64,000 nucleotides of DNA from assembly GCA_942492125.1 (NCBI GenBank), contig CALODM010000017.1, positions 62,001 to 126,000 of the forward strand, given 5' to 3'. Both the position numbers and the translations under genes were made by a program. Below the pieces are notes generated by a model. The model made no database searches, had not been told where the DNA came from, and worked only from the letters and a program-made list of their open reading frames with translations. This stretch comes from BCD1 sp942492125. GTDB lineage: Bacteria > Bacteroidota > Bacteroidia > Chitinophagales > Saprospiraceae. Below are positions 18,814-28,200 of this stretch, piece by piece (position 1 is the first letter of the stretch; every line of letters starts with the position of its first letter).

Positions 18814-19425
18814 ATGCGTAGAATAACCATCAAAAACATCAGGGAAAAACCAAAATCGCGAACGGATTTCAGCGAGCTGAAACGGGAAAATTATTTTTCA
18901 ATAGACCTTGAAGAATATGTCGGAAATTCGTTGATAAAAAAAGTTTTTTTGCGAAAGAAAACGATGGGTGAGATCAGTGATTGGGTCTGCAATAGTCTGG
19001 AAATCAAACCCGTAAGAGAAGTTGGTGGTTTTTTGTTCGGCAAGGTTGAAGAAAAAGAAAAAGATGTTTTTTCGGTAAGTCTTGACCATTTTATACCAGA
19101 TACAGCGGTGGATTTCAGCAGCCCCAACCGACTCGAATTTGGAGCGTTGGTACAAAAAAAACTGGATGGGTTCATGGCCGAAAATCAGCAGTTTATGCTG
19201 TTAGGATGGTTCCATACCCACCCCGGAATAGGGCCCTACCTTTCCCAAACCGACCTGAGAATGCACCTCGGTTTTTTTAGGGAGAAATACCAGCTGGCCA
19301 TTGTTTTGGACAGCCTTACCCCGGGCTTTGATACCGGAATTTTTACTCGCAAAAGCACAGGAGGAGTTTCCAATAAAGAAGATTTTAAACACTGGATATC
19401 GTGGAAGGCGATCTCCACGGAATAA
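18814..19425 (+). CDS. JAMM/MPN-domain metalloprotease (Rpn11-like)
   Basis: A 203-residue protein with a complete JAMM zinc motif: an upstream Glu in 'REVGGFLFG' and then 'GWFHTHPGIGPYLSQTD', giving the H-x-H-x7-S-x2-D ligand pattern of Rpn11/CSN5-type isopeptidases, followed by 'YQLAIVLDSLTPGF', comparable to the 'aiViDp' strand in that family. Residues 1-65 are a basic extension. Bacterial JAMM proteins cut ubiquitin-like or sulphur-carrier proteins, but no E1, E2 or ubiquitin-like gene is visible nearby. Its position inside a T6SS effector island, between an unknown protein and a TssO-like gene, is unusual; it could be an exported deubiquitinase-like effector or a maturation protease. The domain is certain from motifs, the role is open. 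Confidence 0.85.
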   Translation: MRRITIKNIREKPKSRTDFSELKRENYFSIDLEEYVGNSLIKKVFLRKKTMGEISDWVCNSLEIKPVREVGGFLFGKVEEKEKDVFSVSLDHFIPDTAVDFSSPNRLEFGALVQKKLDGFMAENQQFMLLGWFHTHPGIGPYLSQTDLRMHLGFFREKYQLAIVLDSLTPGFDTGIFTRKSTGGVSNKEDFKHWISWKAISTE

Positions 19426-19438
19426 AAATATTAAACAA

Positions 19439-20266
19439 ATGAAAGTCAAAAATCAACAGGACCGGACCAATGCCATCCTTAGGTTTGCGGGAATAGCCAT
19501 AATCCCATTAGTGGTGCTTTTTATTTCGGGCTTTGCTGCCGGACGCACCTCAAAAATTGAACGGCAGAATTATAAAGCCATGTACGAAAAAATCATGGTC
19601 GACAAACTGGCGCTGGAAGAGAAAATAGCTTCCTATGAAAATTTTTCCGAAGCGGTAGGGATATTGACCGAAAAAATGTTTAGCAGGGATGCCGTTCGTA
19701 ACCTGCACAATGATATGGATGAGGCTTTTGACGAAAATGATGATGAAATGAAACGCAGTGTCCGGGATGACTATAAGAAACATCTGGATAAGGCTCATGA
19801 TGATTTTACTGACCTGAAACTTAAATACCCTTCTGAAGACAGTGTATTTATCAATTGGTCATTACTTTTTGAAACCCTGGCTCAAAAGCAGGACGATGTA
19901 AGGATGTTCCGGGAAAAATTCAAATTGTGTCAATCTCAACGAAATGACGGGCTGGACTGTGAAAGTGAGATTGAAAAGCTGCAAAATGATCTGAATCAGA
20001 AAGATCAGGATCTGGCGAAGAAGGACGATGAACTGCGTGACCTGAATTATGAATTGAAGAGGTGTAAAGATCAACATGGCGAAACCTCCACGGCGATGGT
20101 TAGCGTAAAGACTGTTGCAGGAGACATAGAAACAGGCGTGGAAGATATTCAAACCAATGTTATTCCCAAAATCAAAAAGGGACTGATCAATCAGAATCAG
20201 CAGGAACTGGAACTTTTAAAAGCCAAATTGGTGATCATTTCTCAAAAGGCAGCCAGTTTGAAATAG
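19439..20266 (+). CDS. Coiled-coil membrane protein, TssO-like
   Basis: A 275-residue protein with a short basic cytoplasmic tail, one membrane segment ('AIIPLVVLFISGFAAG', around residues 20-36) and a long, highly charged coiled-coil region to the end, including heptad-rich 'LNQKDQDLAKKDDELRDLNY'. The start is set at the ATG at 19439, 13 bp after the JAMM stop, rather than at the earlier in-frame start inside that gene. The size class, N-terminal anchor and coiled coil resemble TssO, a membrane component found only in subtype-iii T6SS. If so, the island is not only cargo but part of the secretion machine. The family is inferred from architecture and locus; other anchored coiled-coil proteins look similar. 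Confidence 0.5.
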   Translation: MKVKNQQDRTNAILRFAGIAIIPLVVLFISGFAAGRTSKIERQNYKAMYEKIMVDKLALEEKIASYENFSEAVGILTEKMFSRDAVRNLHNDMDEAFDENDDEMKRSVRDDYKKHLDKAHDDFTDLKLKYPSEDSVFINWSLLFETLAQKQDDVRMFREKFKLCQSQRNDGLDCESEIEKLQNDLNQKDQDLAKKDDELRDLNYELKRCKDQHGETSTAMVSVKTVAGDIETGVEDIQTNVIPKIKKGLINQNQQELELLKAKLVIISQKAASLK

Positions 20267-20312
20267 TCCGGGTATCGTGGTGCATTGTCTTAAGAACGAT
20301 AATCAGGAGGGC

Positions 20313-21632
20313 TCAGAAGTCTTCAAACTCATTGTATTCGATGAGGTTTAGCTTGCTTTGCAGGGAGTCCGCAAACCTGAAAAAGCGGTCGGCATAAATA
20401 TCTGCATTTGCGGCAGTAGTTCCCTGTACGACAATATCTTCCAAAAACGGATCCACCTGTTCCTTTCCCTTCCAGAAACGATAGCAAACATGGGGTCCGG
20501 TGGCAAGACCTGTTTTACCAACGTAGCCGATCACCTGACCCTGACGGACCCTTGTTCCGGGTTGAATGCCTTCTGCAAAACGTTGCATATGCAGGTATTG
20601 CGTTTTGTAAGGATCCAGGTGTACGATCCTGACAAAATTGCCATTATTTTTACTGAAGGTAGCTTTTTCGACCACGCCATCGGCTGTTGCATAGATGGGT
20701 GCTCCTTCGGGAGCCGCAAAGTCAGTCCCTTTATGGGCTTTTAACTCCCCGGTGACGGGGTGAATCCGGGCAGGGTTATAACTTGAAGAGATGCGCCCGT
20801 ATTTTACGGGAGACTTTAGAAATACTCGCTGGGCAGTTTTACCAAAAGCATCAAAATAACCGGAAGTATTGCCCTCCTCGTAATAGAACAGATTGAATTC
20901 TTTATTCCTCGTTTTGAAATAAACAGCGTGTAATTGGCCGATGTCAATCACGTTACCCATAAGATCCTGTCTTTCCTCATAAATGACTTTGAATTTATCT
21001 CCCTGTTCGACGTGATAGAAATCCACGAGCCATTGCAGGGCTTCTTCCATTTTTTCCGTGACTTTGGATCGAATGCCTTTTTCTTCCATGGCATCCCATA
21101 AAGTAGTTTTGACGATTCCGCCCTCTGCCTTGATTTTTGTGACTATTGAAGTGGTGCGGATGTCGGTGTAGGGTTCCGGTAAAAGCATGATCAGAGCATC
21201 TTTTTCTTCGCTCACTTCATAAAGTAAAAAAAGTTGTTCATAATCACTGTTTTGGGAGTGGTATCTGGAGATTTTATGACCTTTTTTAAGTTGGGTTATT
21301 CCTTCCTGTTTTGCCAAAATGATGGCCTGTTCTTTTTGTGTTGGCGGCACATCCAGTTGATCAATATAATGCTCAATGGCAACCGTTTTTTGGATGAGGT
21401 CGTCGGTTTTATAGTAATCTTCTTTTTTGAGGTCAGAAAGCGTCTGGAAGGTAACCAGGGGGATCGCTGCTGTTTGTTCCGTTTTTATGGAAATACTTTT
21501 GGGAGAAGAATTGCTTTGCGAGAAAAATACGGCCAACAGTATACAAATCATTACAACCATGCCACCGCCCGTCCACAGCAACTTTTGATTGTAATTATTG
21601 GATGACCGGGAAGTGGTTGTTGAGGAAACCAT
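20313..21632 (-). CDS. Membrane-anchored M23 peptidoglycan endopeptidase
   Basis: A 439-residue protein with one N-terminal membrane segment (about residues 24-40), a long intermediate region and an M23 LytM domain (about residues 285-400). The zinc site reads 'HKGTDFAAPEG' (first His and Asp ligands) and 'GPHVCYRFW', where the usual H-x-H is H-x-C, so a Cys would replace the final His ligand. 'QYLHMQRF' supplies a further conserved His. Such MepM-like enzymes cut peptide cross-links in the periplasm during wall growth. It converges with the effector island (46-bp gap) and is not part of it. From memory the HVC variant also occurs in other Bacteroidota M23 proteins, so the enzyme is probably active. 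Confidence 0.88.
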   Translation of the reverse strand: MVSSTTTSRSSNNYNQKLLWTGGGMVVMICILLAVFFSQSNSSPKSISIKTEQTAAIPLVTFQTLSDLKKEDYYKTDDLIQKTVAIEHYIDQLDVPPTQKEQAIILAKQEGITQLKKGHKISRYHSQNSDYEQLFLLYEVSEEKDALIMLLPEPYTDIRTTSIVTKIKAEGGIVKTTLWDAMEEKGIRSKVTEKMEEALQWLVDFYHVEQGDKFKVIYEERQDLMGNVIDIGQLHAVYFKTRNKEFNLFYYEEGNTSGYFDAFGKTAQRVFLKSPVKYGRISSSYNPARIHPVTGELKAHKGTDFAAPEGAPIYATADGVVEKATFSKNNGNFVRIVHLDPYKTQYLHMQRFAEGIQPGTRVRQGQVIGYVGKTGLATGPHVCYRFWKGKEQVDPFLEDIVVQGTTAANADIYADRFFRFADSLQSKLNLIEYNEFEDF

Positions 21633-21873
21633 TGACCCTTTGGGCTTGATAACTATTTTTGGTTTTTTTCTTCATAACCCTGAAGATTATAGGCTAGGCA
21701 CTTTGGACTATCCTTAAAGATAAACTTACCTGGGCCAATAATCAATACTGAAATACCAAAAAATGCAGAAATCTCCCATCTTTTTAATAATCAGTACTTA
21801 TTAGTAAATCACATTACCCAAAAACTACTGTCAACAGCCAGACAAAAGACTGAATACTGATACTCCCCGCGGA

Positions 21874-22694
21874 CTACTCCCCGATACTCCCCAGTTCAAC
21901 GCCCTCGGAGTAGGCCACTTTGATGTTGTGTTCGTAAAAGGCAGCTTTGATCTTCTCGTAGGCTTCGAAGGTTACTTCCCAGAAATCGTCGGGGCGAACG
22001 TAGGGCCGCACGGCTACCACCAGGCTATGGCTTTCGTAGGTTTCTATGCCCACTTCAGGTTCAGGTTCCTGCAAAACTTTTGGAATGCTTTTAAGCGTGT
22101 CAAAAATGATCTTTTGCACCTTGGGAAAACTTTCTGCATAAGGCATGGTCACCTGTAATTCCATACGGATATGGCCCTTTTTGGAATAATTGGTGACGAT
22201 ACTTTCCACCACCTGTCCGTTTGGGATGATCAGTGTCTTGCGGCCCGGGGTGACGATGGTCGTATTGAAGATCTGAATTTCTTCCACTTTACCGAACTTA
22301 TCCTGAACTTCGATCCAGTCATCAACCTTATAAGGTTTGAAAATGAGAATGATGATGCCTGCGGCAAAATTGCTAAGGCTCCCCTGTAAAGCCAGTCCGA
22401 CGGCAAACCCGGCGGCCGCCAGAACAGCAACAAAAGAAGCGGTTTCAATACCGATGATTCCGGCAACGCTGAAAATGATCAATACCTTAAGGGAAATCCC
22501 GAGAATGGAAGTTAAAAAGGGACGAATGTTTTCAAGCTGATGCCGGCTTTGGCCAATGCATTTCCTACGAAAGACGCCAATTTGTTGACAATTTTAAAGC
22601 CAACCCAAAGTACGACAAGTGCCAGGGCAAGTTTGGGCGCAAAATCGATGACCATGGTCCCGGCCTTTTCAATATATACGTTAAATTCTTCCAT
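21874..22694 (-). CDS. MscS-family small mechanosensitive channel, frame broken
   Basis: Two frames, 22512-22694 and 21874-22482, form one MscS protein of about 273 residues when one A is added to the A5 run at 22514-22518; the join then reads 'FVPFLTSILGISLKVLIIFS'. The first helix is 'ALALVVLWVGFKIVNKLAS'. The pore helix 'AGFAVGLALQGSLSNFAAGI' shows the Gly/Ala packing typical of MscS TM3, followed by the beta domain 'YKVDDWIEVQDKFGKVEEI' and a cytoplasmic alpha/beta end. It opens under membrane tension to release osmolytes after hypo-osmotic shock. A monocistronic gene between the M23 peptidase and the DUF3179 gene. Confidence 0.88.
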
Positions 22695-22793
22695 CGTTTA
22701 GAGGTTTTGTATTTTCCGGCGGTAAATATAGACGATTGAACCTATAAAACGAAATGAGTATGGCAAATAAAATGGCCGGTAAAATAAAAAAGT

Positions 22794-23597
22794 TTAATCA
22801 CAGTCGATATCCTGGATTCGGGGCCAGTGCTGAGGAATGTCCATGTGTTGTCCTGTTTTGAGCACCAGCACATTGCTCAGGTCATATTTTTGTTCGAGTT
22901 GAAATAAGGTTAGATCTTCCCAGACTCCGGTGTATTTTTTCAACGCAGTTCCGTTCATCTCACCGGAAACAGCCCTGTCAATCAATGGCCACCAAAGGCT
23001 TTCTGTATCCCTGTCCCAGAGCACAAAAGCATCGATGCCGTCCCATACTTCAGGGTCGTGGTAGGTATATCCGGATAAGGCGAAGGTGAGGGTTTCCCCA
23101 CAATAGTATCTCGTGTAAACAGCACCCAGGTCTGCCAGGACACAATAAGCGATCATTACGGGATGTCCGTCCACAACGTCATTGATGACCTCGTGTTTGA
23201 TCATCAAAGCGATGGGGTATGCTTTGGGAATGCCACTGGCTTGTTCTACAATCAGAAATCTGTCGCTATCATTGTACAAAGGTAAAGCAGCGGAAAGGGG
23301 CTCATATTGCGGATCAATCAGGGCATCAAAAGCTTCTCTCCCCAGACCAAATCTCAACTGGCATGGCTTGAGATCCCAATTGGAAACATTAAAGTGCCAG
23401 GAGTCTTGCGAGCCGCCAAACAGCCACTTTTGATTGTTTTCATGGAATATCCATCCCTTGTCAATAGCAATTTGTTCACAATTATTTTCTCCGCCGGAAT
23501 TATCAGGAGGTATTGTTTGATGTGCATTGTCTTTTTGGCAGCCCGTGAAAAAAAAGGCAAAACAGAGCACTATAAGGATGGAACGGGCATGGCGCAT
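22794..23597 (-). CDS. DUF3179-family lipoprotein
   Basis: A 267-residue lipoprotein: signal peptide 'MRHARSILIVLCFAFFFTGC' with the lipobox Cys at residue 20. The mature part has DUF3179 landmarks: 'KAYPIALMIKHEVINDVVDG', 'PVMIAYCVLADLGAVYTR', 'LTFALSGYTYHDPEVWD' and 'LWDRDTESLWWPLIDRAVSG'. The family is widespread and secreted but has no established reaction. A candidate -7 box CAAATCTA (minus-strand TAGATTTG) lies at 23630-23637. The next gene upstream on the same strand, susD, ends 206 bp away behind a terminator, so this gene is probably transcribed alone. Confidence 0.85.
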   Translation of the reverse strand: MRHARSILIVLCFAFFFTGCQKDNAHQTIPPDNSGGENNCEQIAIDKGWIFHENNQKWLFGGSQDSWHFNVSNWDLKPCQLRFGLGREAFDALIDPQYEPLSAALPLYNDSDRFLIVEQASGIPKAYPIALMIKHEVINDVVDGHPVMIAYCVLADLGAVYTRYYCGETLTFALSGYTYHDPEVWDGIDAFVLWDRDTESLWWPLIDRAVSGEMNGTALKKYTGVWEDLTLFQLEQKYDLSNVLVLKTGQHMDIPQHWPRIQDIDCD

Positions 23598-23629
23598 AAA
23601 ACAGTTAATTTGAGTGTGTTGTTACCTGA

Positions 23630-23637
23630 CAAATCTA
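23630..23637 (-). promoter_or_regulatory. Putative -7 box (TAGATTTG) for the DUF3179 gene
   Basis: On the minus strand this reads TAGATTTG, matching TAnnTTTG, 32 bp upstream of the ATG. No matching TTG at -33 was found, so support is partial. Confidence 0.3.
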
Positions 23638-23716
23638 AAGGGAAAATGGACGAGCGTAAAGATAGCAGGCTTAAAAAAAGGGTAATCGTCCCGGCCAGGA
23701 CAATTGAGCTCAAAAA

Positions 23717-23750
23717 AAGAGCTGCCCCCGGGTTAAGGGGAGCAGCTCTT
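23717..23750 (-). terminator. Rho-independent terminator of the susCD operon
   Basis: A GC-rich hairpin with arms 23717-23725 and 23742-23750 (AAGAGCTGC/GCAGCTCTT), extended inward by CCCC/GGGG. Read on the minus strand it is followed by a run of seven T (complement of A7 at 23712-23718). It lies 53 bp after the susD stop. Confidence 0.85.
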
Positions 23751-23802
23751 TATAAATTTATGTAAGATCAAATGGTCAGTTGACCATCATGATTTACAAT
23801 AC

Positions 23803-25227
23803 TTAGTTTTTATCCCAGAATACAGGAGTAGATAAATTATCACCTCCGATAGCGTTACCGGCAGCTTCTACGTTTTCTCCGTTCAGAGAGAACTCCGTTA
23901 CAGGATAAGTGTAGCGCTTAGGTACAGGGATCTGAGCTCCGTCAGCAATGTTCATTACCGGAGCATCATATACTTTATAAGTACACCATGCTTCAAAGCC
24001 CATGTTGTACATCGCAATCCACTTCTGGAATCCGATCTTTTGTTTCCAGTCACCAGGAGCAGTAGCATAAGCTACATCAGCCTGAGCAAGGTAAGCAGCA
24101 GCATCGTCAGCAGTACCACCCCATTCCAGGATAGAGTTGGTTACAGCGGCGTTGTAGTGCTCTGCAGCAGTACCACCAACACTGTATCCTCTTTCAACAG
24201 CGTCAGCGAGCAGGAACCTTACTTCCGTATAGCTCATGATAACACCAGGAAGTGTCGGGTCTTCCAACATATTTCCAGGCTGTGAGTTGGCATTGTAGTT
24301 ATTGGCTGCACCATAGGTTCCACCAATTACATTACCATCATCATCAAGACATCTGAAGAAAGTGGATCTTCTTGGATCGTTGATAGGATTCATGTAATCA
24401 GCCAAAGTATTGGCAGCAACAAAATCAGAACGTCCACTCTGTACCAGGTCTTCCCACAATGGGTTGGTATTTGGCGGAGCACTGAGATATGCCAACTGGA
24501 AGTTGTCATCGTTTGATTCCATAACACCACTGGCTACAGCTTCTTCAGCCATTGACTTAGCCAGGGCATTGTCAGTATCAGCCATACGGATAGCCATCTT
24601 CAGTTTCAAAGAATTGGCGAATTTTTTCCACTTGCCAGTGTCACCTCCGTAAATGAGGTCGTATTCTCCTAATCCGCTTGAACCACCCATGTCTCCGATG
24701 GCTTTATTCAGCCTGGAGATAAGATCAGCATAGATAGCCGCATCATCGTCGTAAGCAGGCGTTACGTCATCTCCCAAAGCAGCAGTATAAGGTACATCAC
24801 CGAATACATCTACCAAAACAGCGTAGGCGTAAACCTCAATAGTCTCCATGATAGCGAAGTGGTTGTCTTTCTGCTCCTGGGTAAGGAACTGGTCCGCTTC
24901 GACCAAAGGCTTTGCTTCTTTCAGGTCACGCAAAACAGTTATATACATTCTGTTCCAGAGACTTCCGTTCACGTTTCTTTCTACCAATTCGTAGTTGGAC
25001 TCGTCTGGGTAAGTTGTCTGTGCCCAGTGCTGAGCCCACAATCTGAAGTTGTTCTGGTTAACGTTGGTGCTTGTCATAAAATCAAACATCGCAACGGTAG
25101 AGTTCGCGAAGAGCGTTCCATAAGGAACTACCTCCGGATTTTTAATGTCTTCGTTAAGATCGGAAATGTTGTCAGTACAAGCTCCGAGCACGAAAACCAT
25201 TATAGTGAGAAACAATATTTTTTTCAT
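23803..25227 (-). CDS. SusD/RagB-family outer-membrane lipoprotein
   Basis: A 474-residue protein with signal peptide and lipobox ('MKKILFLTIMVFVLGAC', Cys17). The mature sequence follows the SusD/RagB pattern: a helical TPR-like N-terminal core with 'SLWNRMYITVLRDLKEAK', 'YAYAVLVDVFGDVPYTAAL', and a C-terminal 'GDWKQKIGFQKWIAMYNMG' segment that ends many SusD-like_2 proteins. It caps the TonB-dependent receptor encoded 69 bp upstream and delivers the ligand into it at the cell surface. The ligand is not predictable: no glycoside hydrolase, lyase or peptidase is linked to the pair here. Confidence 0.92.
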   Translation of the reverse strand: MKKILFLTIMVFVLGACTDNISDLNEDIKNPEVVPYGTLFANSTVAMFDFMTSTNVNQNNFRLWAQHWAQTTYPDESNYELVERNVNGSLWNRMYITVLRDLKEAKPLVEADQFLTQEQKDNHFAIMETIEVYAYAVLVDVFGDVPYTAALGDDVTPAYDDDAAIYADLISRLNKAIGDMGGSSGLGEYDLIYGGDTGKWKKFANSLKLKMAIRMADTDNALAKSMAEEAVASGVMESNDDNFQLAYLSAPPNTNPLWEDLVQSGRSDFVAANTLADYMNPINDPRRSTFFRCLDDDGNVIGGTYGAANNYNANSQPGNMLEDPTLPGVIMSYTEVRFLLADAVERGYSVGGTAAEHYNAAVTNSILEWGGTADDAAAYLAQADVAYATAPGDWKQKIGFQKWIAMYNMGFEAWCTYKVYDAPVMNIADGAQIPVPKRYTYPVTEFSLNGENVEAAGNAIGGDNLSTPVFWDKN

Positions 25228-25296
25228 ACTTATTAATTTTTCATTAATGGTTGGATGAATTTTTCAGCAATTCATCCTTTAAAATCATTTATTCAA

Positions 25297-28200
25297 TTAA
25301 AATCTAACTCTCAGGTTGAAACCAACTTCCTTAACAGCTGGGTAGGCACCTGATTGGTTACCGAGGTAACTACCGGCACTCAAACCATCTTCAGGATCTG
25401 AGTATTCAGTGTTTTTGTGAATGATCCAAAGGTTTCTTCCGATCAGTGACAAGTCGATTCCACCGATAAAGTTATTTTCAAATAAATTAGAAGGAAGCGT
25501 GTAAGTCAAAGTCACTTCTCTCAATTTAACAAATGATGCATCATGCACGTGGTATGCGTTAGGTGCAACAACATAACCGAAAGTATTGTAAACGTCAGAA
25601 ACGTAAGCATACTCCGTGTTAACTTCACCATTGGAGATAGGATTACCATCATCATCGAAGAGGTAGTTTCCGTCACCATCAGTAGCCTGGAGTACACCTT
25701 CGATTGGCAGTCCACCACCATCATCAGGATTAAGTCTTACAGGATTTCCTTTGTCATTGTCTCCGGCAGTGATATCATAAATACCAGTAGCATAGCCATA
25801 CCAGGTATCCAGTGAGAAGAAGTCTCCACCTTTCTGGATATCAATCAGGAAGCTCAATGCGAAGTCCTTGTAAGAAAGGTTGTTCAGAATACCACCTTTC
25901 CAGTCAGGGGTAACATTTCCGATAACCTCAGGAGTGCCAGTTCTTCTGTAACGTACACCACCAAATGGGTGATCGTAAAGGATAGGCTGTCCGTCTGTGT
26001 GGTAAACGTAGTTACTTCCCCAAATTGCACCGTAAGGTTCACCTACAGTAGCGTTGATGGTAACACCACCTTGTACGTTTGCCAACTGAAGGTTGGTCTG
26101 ATCTTCGAACAATTCAATTACTTCGTTTCTGTTGGCAGCCCATGTAATTCCGAGATTCCATTTGAAATCACCGGTTTTAACGGGTGTAGTATTCAGGGCC
26201 AACTCGATACCTCTGTTCTCAACGTCCCCTGCATTTTTGAAGATAGACGAACTACCGGTAGATCCGGAAACAGTTACAGGAATGATCTGGTTAAAGGTGT
26301 TAGACTTGTAAACAGAAAGATCTAAGCCTACTCTGTTATTGAAGAAGTTCAATTCCACACCAGCTTCGATACTGACGGTGTTCTCAGGCTTCAATTCAGC
26401 ATTTTTCAATGTACCATTAGCAGAAGTCAATGGAATAGAACCGAAAGGATTACCGAGGTCAAATGTATTTCTGATGGAAGCAAAAGGAGCATCGTTACCT
26501 ACTTCTGCATAGTTCAGTCTGAATTTACCAAAACTCAACACGGAAGAGTTCATCAGCTCAGAGAATACGAAACTCATAGAAGCTGATGGGTAGAAGTAAG
26601 AATTATTTTCAACAGGAAGTGTTGAAGAAATATCGTAACGTCCTGCAAGATCTATGTACAGGAAGTTGTCATAACCAAAGCTTGCACGCGCAAAATAACC
26701 ATTGGTTCCAATTTTTGAAGCAAACTCCGTAGGAGCATTTGGTGCATTTGCACTATTGGCCAAAGAGTAGATTCCGGGAACAACGAGTCCACCATTGGTT
26801 CCAGCGGTGATTCTCGTACGGTTGGTTCTACGAATGTTCATACCGAGGTTACCATCGAAGTTGATCTTGTTGTCAGCACCAAAGTATTTGTTAAAGCTGG
26901 CGATCAAATCGTAGTTGTTTTCAGAAAAAGTTCTGTTCCTTCTGAGGTACTCTGGTACGTCTACAGAACCAACAGCAATTCTTTCTTCCTGAATTTCGTC
27001 GTATTTATCCAGCGCAATTCTACCCATGATAGACAACCATGAGTTGACCTCGTAATTCAAGGTAGCGTTACCCATGATACGATTACGATCGTCATTCTGG
27101 TAATTTTCAAATCTGTTGAAGTAGTAGTTGTCAAAGTAGTGAGGCTGCGTAGCAATAGCCGGGCTCAAAGAACCATATGGGTTCCAGGAAATATTCTTTC
27201 CTGTCTCATTATATACTTCTTCCTGACGAACCATGTCCGTAGAAACCTGGTACCACTGACGGAAAGACTGGTTGACGTTTCTGTTGTCGTATCCTGTACC
27301 ATATCTTCCCAAACCTTTGGTGTTGATGAAGTTAACCGTAGAAGTAGCCGTCAGCTTATCTGTAATATCATAACCACCACTCATCGCAATGGTGTTTTTC
27401 TTGATGCTACTGTTAGGCAGGTTACCGGTCTGGTCGAAGTTGGTATAACTCAAACGATACGTACTTCTGTCCGTACCTCCGTCAATAGAGATATTGTTGT
27501 TGTAAGTCAAGCCGGTTTCATAGAAAGACAAAGCGTCGTTTTCTGCTGCTACGTGAGGCAATAACTGACCATAGGTTGACAACTCAGGATAGTAAGACTC
27601 CCAGGTATAAACCATCAGGTTTGGATCGAATTCAGGACCGAAGGAAGCATCTTCGTAAACAGCTGCTGTGAGGTTTTCACCTGCACCTTCGCCGAAATCG
27701 TAGTAATCAAATCCATTTGGATCATCAGTACTGTCAGAAGCATACCATCCAAGGTAAGTAGAGTATCCTGCTCCATATTGCTTCTGGTAACGTGGCATGG
27801 TCGTTTTGTCGATCATACTTGCAGTAATACCGGAAGAAATGGTAACACCGAGGTTTTTGTTCTTCTTACCTTTTTTAGTGGTAACGAGGATTACCCCGTT
27901 GGCAGCACGGGAACCGTAAAGGGCTGTCGCAGCAGCACCTCTCAGGATAGAAACTGACTCAACATCTTCCGGGTTGATGTCCATGGCAGAGTTACCATAG
28001 TCAAAACCACCACGACCAGTTTGCTGATTGGTGGAATTGTTGATATCATTGGCGATAGGTGTACCATCGACAACAAACAGCGCCTGGTTATTACCTGTTA
28101 CGGAAGTAGAACCACGAATGATCACATTGGAAGAACCACCCATTTGAGTACTTCTCTTAATGTCAACACCCGCTACTTTACCGGAAAGTGAGTTGATGAA

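Noticed and set aside
18814..19425. Bil/CBASS-type ubiquitin-like conjugation system around the JAMM gene
   Set aside because: No E1, E2, ubiquitin-like or cyclase/effector gene was found next to it; only the JAMM component is present.
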